This document shows positions 14,777-23,959 of a DNA stretch of 64,000 bases, one piece after another. Position 1 is the stretch's first letter; each line of letters opens with the position of its first letter. Source of the stretch: Bacteroidia bacterium (lineage in GTDB: Bacteria; Bacteroidota; Bacteroidia; Chitinophagales; Saprospiraceae); the NCBI GenBank assembly GCA_030426765.1, contig JAUHXV010000001.1:62001-126000 (forward strand), in the 5' to 3' direction. The notes under the pieces were generated by a model, which was not told the DNA's origin, ran no database searches, and was given only the letters and a program-made list of their open reading frames with translations. Position numbers and translations under genes: made by a program.

Positions 14777-15655
14777 ATGAAAATATACAGGTACGCTTTT
14801 ATCCTTTTTATTCTGCTCGGATGTAGTTTAAACCTGATCAGCCAGGAGAGTGACTTACTTTCCTTGCTTGATGAAGAAGAAACTACGCATTATACCACGG
14901 CGAGCTTCAAGGCAACGCGCGTGATCAATCTACACTCTCTGGAAAACATGTCAGCAGGCGAGTTGGATATCAAGATTCAGCACCGATTTGGATTTATCAG
15001 TGGCGGTGCGTATGAACTATGGGGGTTAGATCAGTCTACCATTCGCATTGGTGCGGATTACGGGGTGACCAATAGTTTTATGATTGGTCTCGGCAGGAGT
15101 AGTTATGAAAAAACCTACGATGGTTTTATGAAGTTGAAGGTGCTGCGACAGAGTACAGGAGCGAAGAACATGCCGGTCACGCTGGCATTGTTTTCTTCCA
15201 TGGCGATTAAAACACTAAAACCTTCTGATCCCAACCGGGAAAACTATTTCAGCAACAATCTTTATTATGCCTTTCAGATGATACTGGGGAGGAAGTTTTC
15301 AGATGCCTTTTCGCTGCAGCTAAGCCCTTCTCTGGTGCATCGCAATCTTGTGGCTACTGCTGAAGAATCTAATGATGTGGTGGCGCTGGGTGTTGGGGGA
15401 CGAATCAAGCTCAGTAAGCGCGTTTCGTTAAATGCAGAATACATTTATGTATGGCCGGATCAGATTGCTGATATTTACACCAATTCTTTCAGTATTGGAT
15501 TTGATATAGAGACCGGGGGGCATGTCTTCCAGTTGCATTTCAGCAATAGCACATCCATGATCGAAAAAGGATTTATTGCCGAAACGGTTGGGGAATGGGG
15601 CAAGGGTGAGGTGCATCTGGGATTCAATATTTCCCGGGTGTTTAATTTGAAGTAA
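14777..15655 (+). CDS. DUF5777-family outer-membrane beta-barrel protein
   Basis: 292 residues. Signal at 1-22 (FILFILLGCSLNLIS; a cysteine is present but not in a good lipobox). The family hallmarks are TTASFKATRVINLHSLENMSAGELD and the IQHRFGFISGG strand, followed by alternating strands to a terminal ...GFNISRVFNLK. DUF5777 barrels are found in Bacteroidota directly after cytochrome and YceI genes. Co-occurrence suggests an outer-membrane channel or receptor serving that periplasmic system; the substrate is unknown. Confidence 0.75.
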   Translation: MKIYRYAFILFILLGCSLNLISQESDLLSLLDEEETTHYTTASFKATRVINLHSLENMSAGELDIKIQHRFGFISGGAYELWGLDQSTIRIGADYGVTNSFMIGLGRSSYEKTYDGFMKLKVLRQSTGAKNMPVTLALFSSMAIKTLKPSDPNRENYFSNNLYYAFQMILGRKFSDAFSLQLSPSLVHRNLVATAEESNDVVALGVGGRIKLSKRVSLNAEYIYVWPDQIADIYTNSFSIGFDIETGGHVFQLHFSNSTSMIEKGFIAETVGEWGKGEVHLGFNISRVFNLK

Positions 15656-15704
15656 CTCTGTTGTATATTCCATTTGGAACGTAATTAATAGTAAAAAAGC
15701 ATCT

Positions 15705-16136
15705 ATGACGTTTAAGCAACTCATTAGACTAGAGAACAAAGCCAGGGAGATCTGGGTCATCAGTCCGACGCTGCACTATGATGTGGAGCACAAGGAATTT
15801 TCCGAGCTGGTGAGTGTCAACCTTGGGGAAAGCACCAAGTATAAATACATCGTGCCTGCTACACCCCTGGTGGAGAAAAACATCAAATTATTTAAGAAGA
15901 GATTCAATGTCGGGGAAAGTTATATCACCGATAATTTTCTGCTTCTGCCACCATCAGAAGTTAACCCGTTTCTGATGGAGATCGCGATCTATGACGCTTC
16001 GACAAACTGTGTGGCATGTGCTGCTCCGGCTGCGGATGACAGTGACGAGGTAATTGTGTTTAAAAAAGAGACCGCCCAAAAGCTGGCAAAGGATTTTACA
16101 GCGCTCTGGAAAAAGTATAAGCGGAGTCGGCCATGA
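15705..16136 (+). CDS. Hypothetical protein, cytoplasmic
   Basis: 143 residues, no signal or membrane segment. It opens with MTFKQLIRLENKAREIWVISPTL in which IWVISPTL looks like the first strand of an alpha/beta fold, and ends in a basic helix (ALWKKYKRSRP). A CVACAAPA segment near residue 102 has two cysteines, CxxC. I do not recognise it. It precedes the aminopeptidase P gene by 19 bp and is probably co-transcribed with it, although a TATCTTTC sequence at 16143-16150 could also start a separate transcript. Confidence 0.6.
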   Translation: MTFKQLIRLENKAREIWVISPTLHYDVEHKEFSELVSVNLGESTKYKYIVPATPLVEKNIKLFKKRFNVGESYITDNFLLLPPSEVNPFLMEIAIYDASTNCVACAAPAADDSDEVIVFKKETAQKLAKDFTALWKKYKRSRP

Positions 16137-16155
16137 TTTTGCTATCTTTCCGGCT

Positions 16156-17523
16156 ATGATACTTTTTGATTCGACGATCTATACAGCGCGCCGGAATGCC
16201 CTGATGAAAGCTATGGGAAAAGGCGTTTTAGTCTTTCCGGGAGCGACAGAACAGCCCTTCAACTACAAAGGCAATACCTATCCGTTTAGACAGGATAGTT
16301 CTTTTTTATATTACTTCGGTCATCCGCAACCCGGGCTCACCGGAATCATTGATGTGGATAATGGAAAGGCGATCCTGGTCGGTGATGATGCCGCGATTGA
16401 AGACATCGTCTGGATCGGTCCGCAACTCACTATGGCGGAGCGGATCCACCACATAGGAGCAGATGAGCATATGCCTTCTGCTGACCTGGCAGCATGGCTG
16501 AAGGGAAAGGAGGTGCATTACCTGCCCCAGCATCATGCGGATCGCATTTTTTATCTCGCCGAACTGCTGGGTAAATCTACAGATGAAGTAAAAGCGGGCC
16601 ATTCAATGAACCTGGTCCGTGCTGTGATAGCTCAGCGATCGCATAAAGGATCCGAGGAGATTGAGCAAATGGAGCACGCGTTGCATATCACGCATGCCAT
16701 TCATTCACAAATCAATAAATCTATTACTCCGGGCAAGCTTGAAGCTCACATTCGGGGGGTTGCTGAAGGTGTCGCATTTGCCAATCAGGGGCGACTCGCC
16801 TATCAGGCGATCTGTACTGTAAATGGTCATACACTGCACAACAATCACTATCACCGTACCCTGAAACACGGAGACATGTTGCTTTGTGATATCGGCGCAG
16901 AGACCATGATGAGTTATGCAGGTGATATTACACGAAGTTATCCGGTGAGTCCAAAATTTTCAACGCAGCAGGCAGAGATCTATGACCTGGTGTTAAAAGC
17001 TGAAATGGAATGCATAGAAGCCGTAAAGCCGGGTGTCCGATATCTTGACATCCATCTGCAAGCCGCGCGAATTATTACAGACGGTCTTAAGGATCTGGGT
17101 CTGATGCAGGGCGATACTGAAGAAGCCGTTCAGGCAGGCGCGCATGCATTGTTTTTCCCACACGGCCTTGGCCACATGATTGGACTTGATGTCCATGACA
17201 TGGAAGGGCTCGGAGAAGATAATGTAGGGTATGACGCTGAGACTACACGCAGTAAACAATTTGGTACCGCGTATCTCCGACTGGCGAAAAAACTGGAACC
17301 CGGTTTTGTCCTGACAGTGGAGCCGGGGATATATTTCATTCCAGAGCTCATTGACTTGTGGCAGAAAGAGGGGAAATTCAGTGACTTTATTTGCTACAAT
17401 AAACTTGATCCATACAGACATTTTACCGGCATCCGGATTGAAGATAATGTACTGGTCACGGAGAAAGGGCAGCAGATTCTAGGACCTGAAATAGAGAAGC
17501 TCAGATCGGAGGTTGAGAGATAA
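16156..17523 (+). CDS. pepP: Xaa-Pro aminopeptidase (aminopeptidase P, M24B)
   Basis: 455 residues from ATG 16156 (MILFDSTIY...); an open frame extends upstream to 16054 but the extra residues overlap the previous gene and match nothing. An N-terminal creatinase-like domain (1-165) precedes the pita-bread domain. The five metal ligands are visible: D245 (LLCDIGAE), D257 (AGDITRSYP), H340 (HGLGH), E389 (LTVEPGIY) and E429 (IRIEDNVLV). Two Mn or similar ions would cleave Xaa-Pro bonds at peptide N-termini in the cytoplasm. The length is usual for bacterial PepP. Confidence 0.9.
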   Translation: MILFDSTIYTARRNALMKAMGKGVLVFPGATEQPFNYKGNTYPFRQDSSFLYYFGHPQPGLTGIIDVDNGKAILVGDDAAIEDIVWIGPQLTMAERIHHIGADEHMPSADLAAWLKGKEVHYLPQHHADRIFYLAELLGKSTDEVKAGHSMNLVRAVIAQRSHKGSEEIEQMEHALHITHAIHSQINKSITPGKLEAHIRGVAEGVAFANQGRLAYQAICTVNGHTLHNNHYHRTLKHGDMLLCDIGAETMMSYAGDITRSYPVSPKFSTQQAEIYDLVLKAEMECIEAVKPGVRYLDIHLQAARIITDGLKDLGLMQGDTEEAVQAGAHALFFPHGLGHMIGLDVHDMEGLGEDNVGYDAETTRSKQFGTAYLRLAKKLEPGFVLTVEPGIYFIPELIDLWQKEGKFSDFICYNKLDPYRHFTGIRIEDNVLVTEKGQQILGPEIEKLRSEVER

Positions 17524-17703
17524 CCTTTAAACATCAGTATTTGGCCATTTCTGATTGTTGGTTGGTCATGGTATGATCAAACTGAGTTTCAAATCTAGTT
17601 ATGATTTCCCCAAGGCATTTGACTTCTTTTAGACACTTATAGAAGCATATATTGCTTACCTTGTTGGGTATTCACTGGTGCAAACCCAATGGATTTTTAA
17701 CGG

Positions 17704-20700
17704 ATGAAAACACTGACACTTATATTCCTGGGGCTATGTTTATGCCAGGCAATAGCGACCTGTCAGGATGGTTGTAGTGAGACGTACTTCAAAATATTTG
17801 GACTGCCAGGAGAAGATGAGCAGGGGTATAGTCTTGCGACATCACTGGATGAACAATCCGTGTATGTTGGTGCCGGTAAAAACGGAGAAGCCATTATTCT
17901 GAAGATTTCATCGCTTGGAGTGGTAGAATGGGTAAGATCATTTGATATCGTTCCGAATGAATCGGATATCATTTTCAAAATACTGGTAGATAGTGAAGGG
18001 ATGATCGGGGTTTCAGGAATTTCTGGTTCACAGAATGGAGGAGGTACCGTCTTTGTGTTCCGATACAACCCTTTTAATAATACCGTACTGTGGGCAAAAG
18101 AGTTAATCAGTACGAGTGATAATTTTAACTTGGGAATGATTGAAAAAGGATCCGGTGGGAATTATCTGGTGATAAATAACCCATCTGCCCCCAATGTAAC
18201 TGAATTAGTTGAGTTGAATCGAACCACTGGAGATATTGTCCCTTCATTCTCACGACACTATGATTTAGGTTCTTCCGAAACAATTTACGATATGGTATTT
18301 GAGGGAGGGAGCCTGTATGCTTCTGCACGATTTTCTGATGGAGGAGGTCCAGCGCAGATGCGAAACACCCTTCTAAAACTCAATCCATCGAATGGCGATG
18401 TTGACTGGATGAAACTGGGGCATAAACCAGCAGCTCAACCATGCAGGCTTTATGGGATTGATCTGGTTGTGGCGCAGAATGATATATTCTCTCTTTGTCT
18501 TGGCGATGAAACAGGAACCAACCTAAGTTCAGATACTGAAGTCTATGTACAAAGAACTAATCTGAATGGAACATTACAATGGCTTAAAAAATATCAACTT
18601 CCTGGTAACAATAACTGGTTTGATGAAATCATAGAATCCAGTGGGGGGCTTGTCATACTTGGAAGAAACCGGGTATCGCCCAGCGATTTGTTCTTGTTTA
18701 AAATTGACTTCAACGGCAATGTACAGTGGGCAAAGAAATTCGATTATGCCACTAACGACAATGCTGCATTTCTGGGCGGCATTCAATCGCAATTAATTGA
18801 GGCGGACAATCATTTATATTTTACTGCGATCGCACAGGAGGGGAGCAATAATGACATAATACTGGGTAAAACAGATTTGGATGGTGAAATTGAAGGAGAA
18901 TGTGCCGAATCCATGGATATCAGTATTCCTGTGACAGAAATCAGCAATCCGGTTTTTTATGACCAAACGCCTATCATTACAGACTATGAACCACAGGTCA
19001 TTACACACGATGTAGTGGAAGGTGTAGACGTTTCTCTTGAAAGTAATACAATCTGCTCTTTGCCTATCATCATCGAAACCGACCTAAGTGTTTCCATATG
19101 CGAAGGACAAATGTTTGAGGGGTATTCAGATGAAGGATTTTACATAGATACTTTTAGCAGTGTACTCGGTTGTGATAGCATCAGGTCTTTGGATCTGCAA
19201 CTACTTCCTCCTACACAAACTCAAATGCAAATCACCATATGTGAGGGCGAGCAATTTGAAGGGTACAGTATGACAGGTATTTACTTGGACACTTTTACCA
19301 CTATGGATGGATGTGACAGTATCCGGTCACTTGACCTTCAGGTAAATGAAGCCGTCATTTCAAATGTTTTTGCAGAGATATGTCCTCAGGAAATCTTTGA
19401 AGGCTATAGTGAAGAGGGAATCTACCAGGATACATTTCCGGGCCAGAATGGTTGCGACAGTATTCGCATTTTGCAATTAACCGTGCTTGAAGAAGTTATG
19501 ATGGACCTTGATATAACTATTTGCTTTGGAGAAGAATATGAAGGGTATACTGAGGAAGGGATCTATCAGGATACCTTCCTCACGCAACAAGGGTGTGATA
19601 GTATCAGAATATTAAATCTGGATGTCGGTGAATTCATTCTGAGCAGCATTGAAATTGAACTTTGCGAAGGAGAAACGTATGAGGGCTATAGTGATGAGGG
19701 TATGTATCAGGATACTTTCCAAACGCAAAGAGGATGTGATAGTATCAGGCTATTGACCCTAATAATACAGGAAGAAGTGCAGGAAACGCTGGATGTCGAC
19801 ATTTGTGAAGGGGATAGTTATGAAGGATATTCTCAAACAGGAACATATCAGGATACCTTCCAGACGCAGCAAGGCTGCGATAGCATCAGAATTTTGAATT
19901 TATTCATTCAACCACCTGTTTCTTCTTTCATTGATATAGGCATTTGTGAGGGTTCGGAATATGAGGGCTATATGGAAGAGGGTATCTATCAGGACACCTT
20001 TCAAACGCAAGATGGTTGCGATAGCATCCGCATACTTACGCTCACCATTACGGATACTGTCTATACAAATATTGAGGTAGAAATCTGTGAAGGCGAGAGC
20101 TATGAAGGGTTTAATACATCAGGTATTTATCAGGATATCTTTCAGACACAACAGGGTTGTGACAGTATAAGGGTGCTTGATTTAAGTGTAATTAATACCA
20201 TGATGTTCAATCAGGATGTGGTCATCTGCCCTGGCTCTACTTATGAAGGGTATGATTCACCGGGAACGTATCAGGATACCTTTCAAACGCAACAAGGGTG
20301 TGATAGTATCAGGGTGCTCAATTTAGCGGTCTCGAATACGATCATGAGTAACCAGGATGTAGTCATTTGCCAGGGCTCCATGTATGAAGGGTATGATTCA
20401 CCCGGAACGTATCAGGACACCTTTCAAACTCAACAAGGGTGTGATAGTATCAGGGTACTCAATTTAGCGGTCTCGAATACGATCATGAGTAACCAGGATG
20501 TAGTCATTTGCCAAGGCTCCATGTATGAAGGGTATGACTCTTCCGGAGTGTATCAGGACACCTTTCAAACACAAAATGGCTGCGACAGTATTAGAATGCT
20601 CAATCTAACGGTCGCTGATATCATTGTGTCAAATCTGGACAAAGTAATCTGTCAGGGTTCTTCTTATGAAGGCTATTCTATGCCAGGAATGTACCAGGAT

Positions 20701-21879
20701 ACTTTTCAGACAGCGGAAGGCTGCGACAGTATTAGAATCCTTCAATTAGATGTAGCCGATGAGGTTTTTGAAAGTCTCGATATCCGGATCTGTGAAGGAG
20801 AGATGTACGAAGGTTACAGTCAGGAAGGCATATATGAAGATACTTTTCAAACACCATCCGGCTGTGATAGTGTTCGTTTGTTGAATTTAATGGTGGAGAG
20901 TACTTCGACATCTTTTATTGCCATAGTGTTATGTCAGGGTTCTTCTTATGAGGGTTACACCATGCCCGGAATGTATCAGGATACTTTCCAAACAGTTAAT
21001 GGCTGCGATAGTATCAGAACGCTGATGCTTGAAGTGGCTGACACCCTATTTACTTCGATGACGGTTTCATTGTGCCAGGGTGAATCCTATGAAGGCTACT
21101 CGATGGAAGGGATTTATCAGGACACCTTTCAGACGATCAATGGGTGTGATAGTATAAGGAGGTTAGTCTTATCTATAGATGATTTCATTTCTTCGATGAT
21201 CACTGCTCAGATTTGTCAAGGCATGGCTTATGAAGATTATTTTTCTTCAGGGATTTATCAGGACACCTTTCAAACGATCGATGGGTGTGACAGCATTCGC
21301 GTATTGGACCTGTTGGTATTGATTGCTGACATCACTGATATTGATGTGGCCCTTTGTGAAGGTGAATCCTATGAAGGATATTTTGAAGAAGGAATATACC
21401 AGGATACTTTTCAAAATCTGGCAGGTTGTGATAGTGTAAGAAACCTGGTAATCACCACCATGCCTCCCACCACCACCTATGTAGAAGCAAGCCATTGCGA
21501 CGATAGTTACTATGGATACCACCACGCCGGAGTATATATTGACACCTTTACAAACACTATGGGCTGCGATAGTATCAGGACGTTAAACCTGACAGGCATC
21601 AATGTCTATGTTCCAAATGTTTTCTCACCAAACAACGATGGCGTAAACGATCTGTTTGAAATCAGCGTCTTTCCGGAAACGTTTGACAAGAACCCTTCTT
21701 TTACCATTTTTGATCGGTTTGGGGACATGGTGTTTTTTGCTGAGGAATGGCCTGTGATTTGGGATGGGAGGAGTAAAAATGGTGAGTTCTACAACCCAGG
21801 CGTATTCACGTATATCCTTAGTTACTTTTGTAATAACAAACAAATCAACGAAAAAGGAGATATTACTTTGATCAGATAA
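17704..21879 (+). CDS. Giant repeat surface protein with gliding-motility/T9SS C-terminal domain
   Basis: 1391 residues. Signal peptide at about 1-18. Residues 20-450 form a beta-propeller-like region with repeated strand/turn motifs (GEAIILKISSLGVVEWVRSF; LFLFKIDFNGNVQWAKKF). Residues 461-1300 are 18 tandem 47-residue units, consensus ICEGxSYEGYxxxGxYQDTFQTxxGCDSIRxLxL, each with two cysteines. Residues 1300-1391 are the CHU_C / gliding-motility-associated domain (VPNVFSPNNDGVNDLF... FDRFGDMVF... WDGRSKNGEF...), a T9SS sorting signal. Likely a cell-surface adhesin or stalk. It stops 3 bp before the convergent glycosyltransferase gene. Confidence 0.88.
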   Translation: MKTLTLIFLGLCLCQAIATCQDGCSETYFKIFGLPGEDEQGYSLATSLDEQSVYVGAGKNGEAIILKISSLGVVEWVRSFDIVPNESDIIFKILVDSEGMIGVSGISGSQNGGGTVFVFRYNPFNNTVLWAKELISTSDNFNLGMIEKGSGGNYLVINNPSAPNVTELVELNRTTGDIVPSFSRHYDLGSSETIYDMVFEGGSLYASARFSDGGGPAQMRNTLLKLNPSNGDVDWMKLGHKPAAQPCRLYGIDLVVAQNDIFSLCLGDETGTNLSSDTEVYVQRTNLNGTLQWLKKYQLPGNNNWFDEIIESSGGLVILGRNRVSPSDLFLFKIDFNGNVQWAKKFDYATNDNAAFLGGIQSQLIEADNHLYFTAIAQEGSNNDIILGKTDLDGEIEGECAESMDISIPVTEISNPVFYDQTPIITDYEPQVITHDVVEGVDVSLESNTICSLPIIIETDLSVSICEGQMFEGYSDEGFYIDTFSSVLGCDSIRSLDLQLLPPTQTQMQITICEGEQFEGYSMTGIYLDTFTTMDGCDSIRSLDLQVNEAVISNVFAEICPQEIFEGYSEEGIYQDTFPGQNGCDSIRILQLTVLEEVMMDLDITICFGEEYEGYTEEGIYQDTFLTQQGCDSIRILNLDVGEFILSSIEIELCEGETYEGYSDEGMYQDTFQTQRGCDSIRLLTLIIQEEVQETLDVDICEGDSYEGYSQTGTYQDTFQTQQGCDSIRILNLFIQPPVSSFIDIGICEGSEYEGYMEEGIYQDTFQTQDGCDSIRILTLTITDTVYTNIEVEICEGESYEGFNTSGIYQDIFQTQQGCDSIRVLDLSVINTMMFNQDVVICPGSTYEGYDSPGTYQDTFQTQQGCDSIRVLNLAVSNTIMSNQDVVICQGSMYEGYDSPGTYQDTFQTQQGCDSIRVLNLAVSNTIMSNQDVVICQGSMYEGYDSSGVYQDTFQTQNGCDSIRMLNLTVADIIVSNLDKVICQGSSYEGYSMPGMYQDTFQTAEGCDSIRILQLDVADEVFESLDIRICEGEMYEGYSQEGIYEDTFQTPSGCDSVRLLNLMVESTSTSFIAIVLCQGSSYEGYTMPGMYQDTFQTVNGCDSIRTLMLEVADTLFTSMTVSLCQGESYEGYSMEGIYQDTFQTINGCDSIRRLVLSIDDFISSMITAQICQGMAYEDYFSSGIYQDTFQTIDGCDSIRVLDLLVLIADITDIDVALCEGESYEGYFEEGIYQDTFQNLAGCDSVRNLVITTMPPTTTYVEASHCDDSYYGYHHAGVYIDTFTNTMGCDSIRTLNLTGINVYVPNVFSPNNDGVNDLFEISVFPETFDKNPSFTIFDRFGDMVFFAEEWPVIWDGRSKNGEFYNPGVFTYILSYFCNNKQINEKGDITLIR
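19084..21600 (+). repeat. 18-unit in-frame tandem repeat of 141 bp
   Basis: Units start every 141 bp exactly from 19084 (the 18th at 21481, one codon shorter). Units 9-11 (from 20212, 20353 and 20494) are nearly identical at the DNA level, while the rest have diverged, which points to recent unit duplication by unequal recombination. Confidence 0.9.
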
Positions 21880-21882
21880 ACC

Positions 21883-22929
21883 TCAATCGCTACTAAGAAC
21901 TCTCAACAACAATTGTTCTCTGTTTTTGATCGCAAACTCTTTTACGACATAAGCACGCATTGCATCAAGAGAAGTTTTAGCACTGGTTAGATTTGCCTGT
22001 TCAATCAAAGCCAATAGTGCATCAATGCTTTTTTGAGGAAGCACAAAACCAAAATCACCTGCAATTTTGGGCAAGACTCCCGCAGTAGATACAATCGGTA
22101 TACAACCACTCATCATCGCCTCAACGACGGAAATTCCAAAACCCTCCGAAACCGATAATTGGAGGTAATACTGATGCTGGTTATAAATCGAGGATAAAGC
22201 TTCATTAGGCACCGGAGGTACTACTTTAATATTGGAAGGTAAACTCAGGTCTGAACTTTTGCTTCCACCAATAAAGGTAAACTTACCTTCAGGATATTTT
22301 TCTGCCAACGCACAGATCAAATCTAAACCTTTAATACCCCGGCGATTTGGATCATTTAAACCTGTAGCCACCGTAACAAAGCTACCGGGTACTCTTTCGA
22401 CGTCAGGAAGTATCGTAAATCGATCTTCAGAAACGCCATTATAAATTACCTCAACTGGAGTATTTAATCCCGGATAGAATGCGCGTAATCCCTGCTTTTG
22501 ATAGGAAGTATTCATATACGTGTATGACTGTTCGATAAGTGCTTCGCTAACAGGCAATATGTGGTAGGCAAGCGAAAGTGATTGCCTGGAAAACCAAAAC
22601 AACAAGGGACGGATTTTGTATCCATATCGGTATTCTGGAAAGTTGTTACACTCTGTTCCATGGACAATGATAAAATGATTACATCGGAAAATGCGTCCAA
22701 ACAATGAAGGTAAAAAGGAGTGATATCCTGAAAACTGAGAGACCATCACGGATGCACTGGGCAGATGGATAAAAAGAAAAAAGAGTTGTTGTAAAAAGGC
22801 AATCGGAGTGAATGCTTTTCGTTTCACGGCAAACGAAAAGCATTTTACGGAATAATGCTTCGCCAGTAAATCAAAATCAGATTCAACAAACGAGTTTTTA
22901 ATCGGATAGAAGTACAGGAGTTTTTTCAT
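21883..22929 (-). CDS. Glycosyltransferase, GT4 family
   Basis: 348 residues. GT-B fold: N-terminal half with FIIVHGTECNNFPEY near 86-100, linker VEVIYNGVSEDRF (159-171), then TVATGLNDPNRRGIKGLDL and the GT4 signature E262-GFGISVVE-270, the E-x7-E motif that holds the sugar nucleotide. It transfers an activated sugar to an unknown acceptor. It overlaps the upstream FkbM methyltransferase by the shared ATGA (22926-22929), so the two are translated together and may build a methylated glycan. The pair is tail-to-tail with the adhesin gene, 3 bp apart. Confidence 0.85.
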   Translation of the reverse strand: MKKLLYFYPIKNSFVESDFDLLAKHYSVKCFSFAVKRKAFTPIAFLQQLFFLFIHLPSASVMVSQFSGYHSFLPSLFGRIFRCNHFIIVHGTECNNFPEYRYGYKIRPLLFWFSRQSLSLAYHILPVSEALIEQSYTYMNTSYQKQGLRAFYPGLNTPVEVIYNGVSEDRFTILPDVERVPGSFVTVATGLNDPNRRGIKGLDLICALAEKYPEGKFTFIGGSKSSDLSLPSNIKVVPPVPNEALSSIYNQHQYYLQLSVSEGFGISVVEAMMSGCIPIVSTAGVLPKIAGDFGFVLPQKSIDALLALIEQANLTSAKTSLDAMRAYVVKEFAIKNREQLLLRVLSSD

Positions 22930-23813
22930 GTATCAACCCTGAAGATATAATTGCCCCAGGCAGACAAGGCAGTACGATCAATGGATTTTAAACGACCGCG
23001 GTAAATTTTGAAAGGTTTGTATCCAAATGATTCAAGGTAATGCAAGACATCAGCCGTATTGTACCCGGCGGCATTAAACGTTTCTTCGTTTATTTCAATC
23101 AGAATCTCAGGATGATATTTTTCCAAGAAAGAATGCATTCCTTTCAGCGCAAACAATTCAGCACCTTCCACATCAATTTTGATAAAGCTGATAACCTGCT
23201 CTTCTGCGTTGAAACAATCATCAAAGACCTCCAGTGATATATTCTCTTCTACTTCGTTTCTTCCACCAGATTTAAACAAAGTAGATAGACCTTCATGAAT
23301 ACCATGAAACGTCGAAGCGTCGGTTGATGTGTAAATTGGAAATGAACCCTTCTTATCTGAAAGGCCGTAATTGAAAACACCCAAATTTTTTAAGGCATTT
23401 AACTTTATATTTTCCTTTAAGAGTTCCCTGTTTTTAGTGACCGGTTCAAATGCAAGAACTTTTCCTTCAGTGAGTTTCATAGCAGCAAACAGAGCAAACT
23501 CACCCTGGTTGGCCCCCACATCTACAAAGACCATATTTTTTTTCAATTGTTTGTCCAGATAAAGCAATTCCTGCAAATGATGAAACCCTGACCAATAAAT
23601 AGACCCACCCATATATGAATTTCGATCAACAGCCATTTTCGCTTTTCCTGCACAACACACCACACGATACTCAACACCGGCAGAAGGGGAATAAAAATAC
23701 TTGCGCAGCATCCTGGATAAACGGACAAGAACCATCCCCGGTAAGTATAGCCACGAAATCGAAACAATCGGGTAGCAAAGTCCGCGAAACAAAAAAGCCA
23801 AATAATCTATCAT
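22926..23813 (-). CDS. FkbM family methyltransferase
   Basis: 295 residues. SAM motif VDVGANQG at 97-104, AFEP at 121-124, and the FkbM motif FIKIDVEGAEL at 210-220. The first ~35 residues are hydrophobic (FLFRGLCYPIVSISWLYLPG), suggesting membrane association. The stop codon overlaps the start of the GT4 gene. Together they look like a two-gene unit for adding and O-methylating a sugar. The target could be a T9SS surface protein, since T9SS cargo is often glycosylated, but only position suggests that. Confidence 0.85.
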   Translation of the reverse strand: MIDYLAFLFRGLCYPIVSISWLYLPGMVLVRLSRMLRKYFYSPSAGVEYRVVCCAGKAKMAVDRNSYMGGSIYWSGFHHLQELLYLDKQLKKNMVFVDVGANQGEFALFAAMKLTEGKVLAFEPVTKNRELLKENIKLNALKNLGVFNYGLSDKKGSFPIYTSTDASTFHGIHEGLSTLFKSGGRNEVEENISLEVFDDCFNAEEQVISFIKIDVEGAELFALKGMHSFLEKYHPEILIEINEETFNAAGYNTADVLHYLESFGYKPFKIYRGRLKSIDRTALSAWGNYIFRVDT

Positions 23814-23959
23814 GAATGTATAAAATGTAATCGCGTTAAGAGCAAAGAAAATTCACAGCGCTAATTGAGGGGGTTTAAAGAAAAAATATACAGAGAATGT
23901 CTTTCCTCATGATGCCAATATATGCGTTTTTTGTATTACAGCGTGTATATTTACTGCTT

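Noticed and set aside
19084-21600. CRISPR array
   Set aside because: The periodic units are 141 bp, in frame and continuous with coding sequence; no short spacers between repeats.
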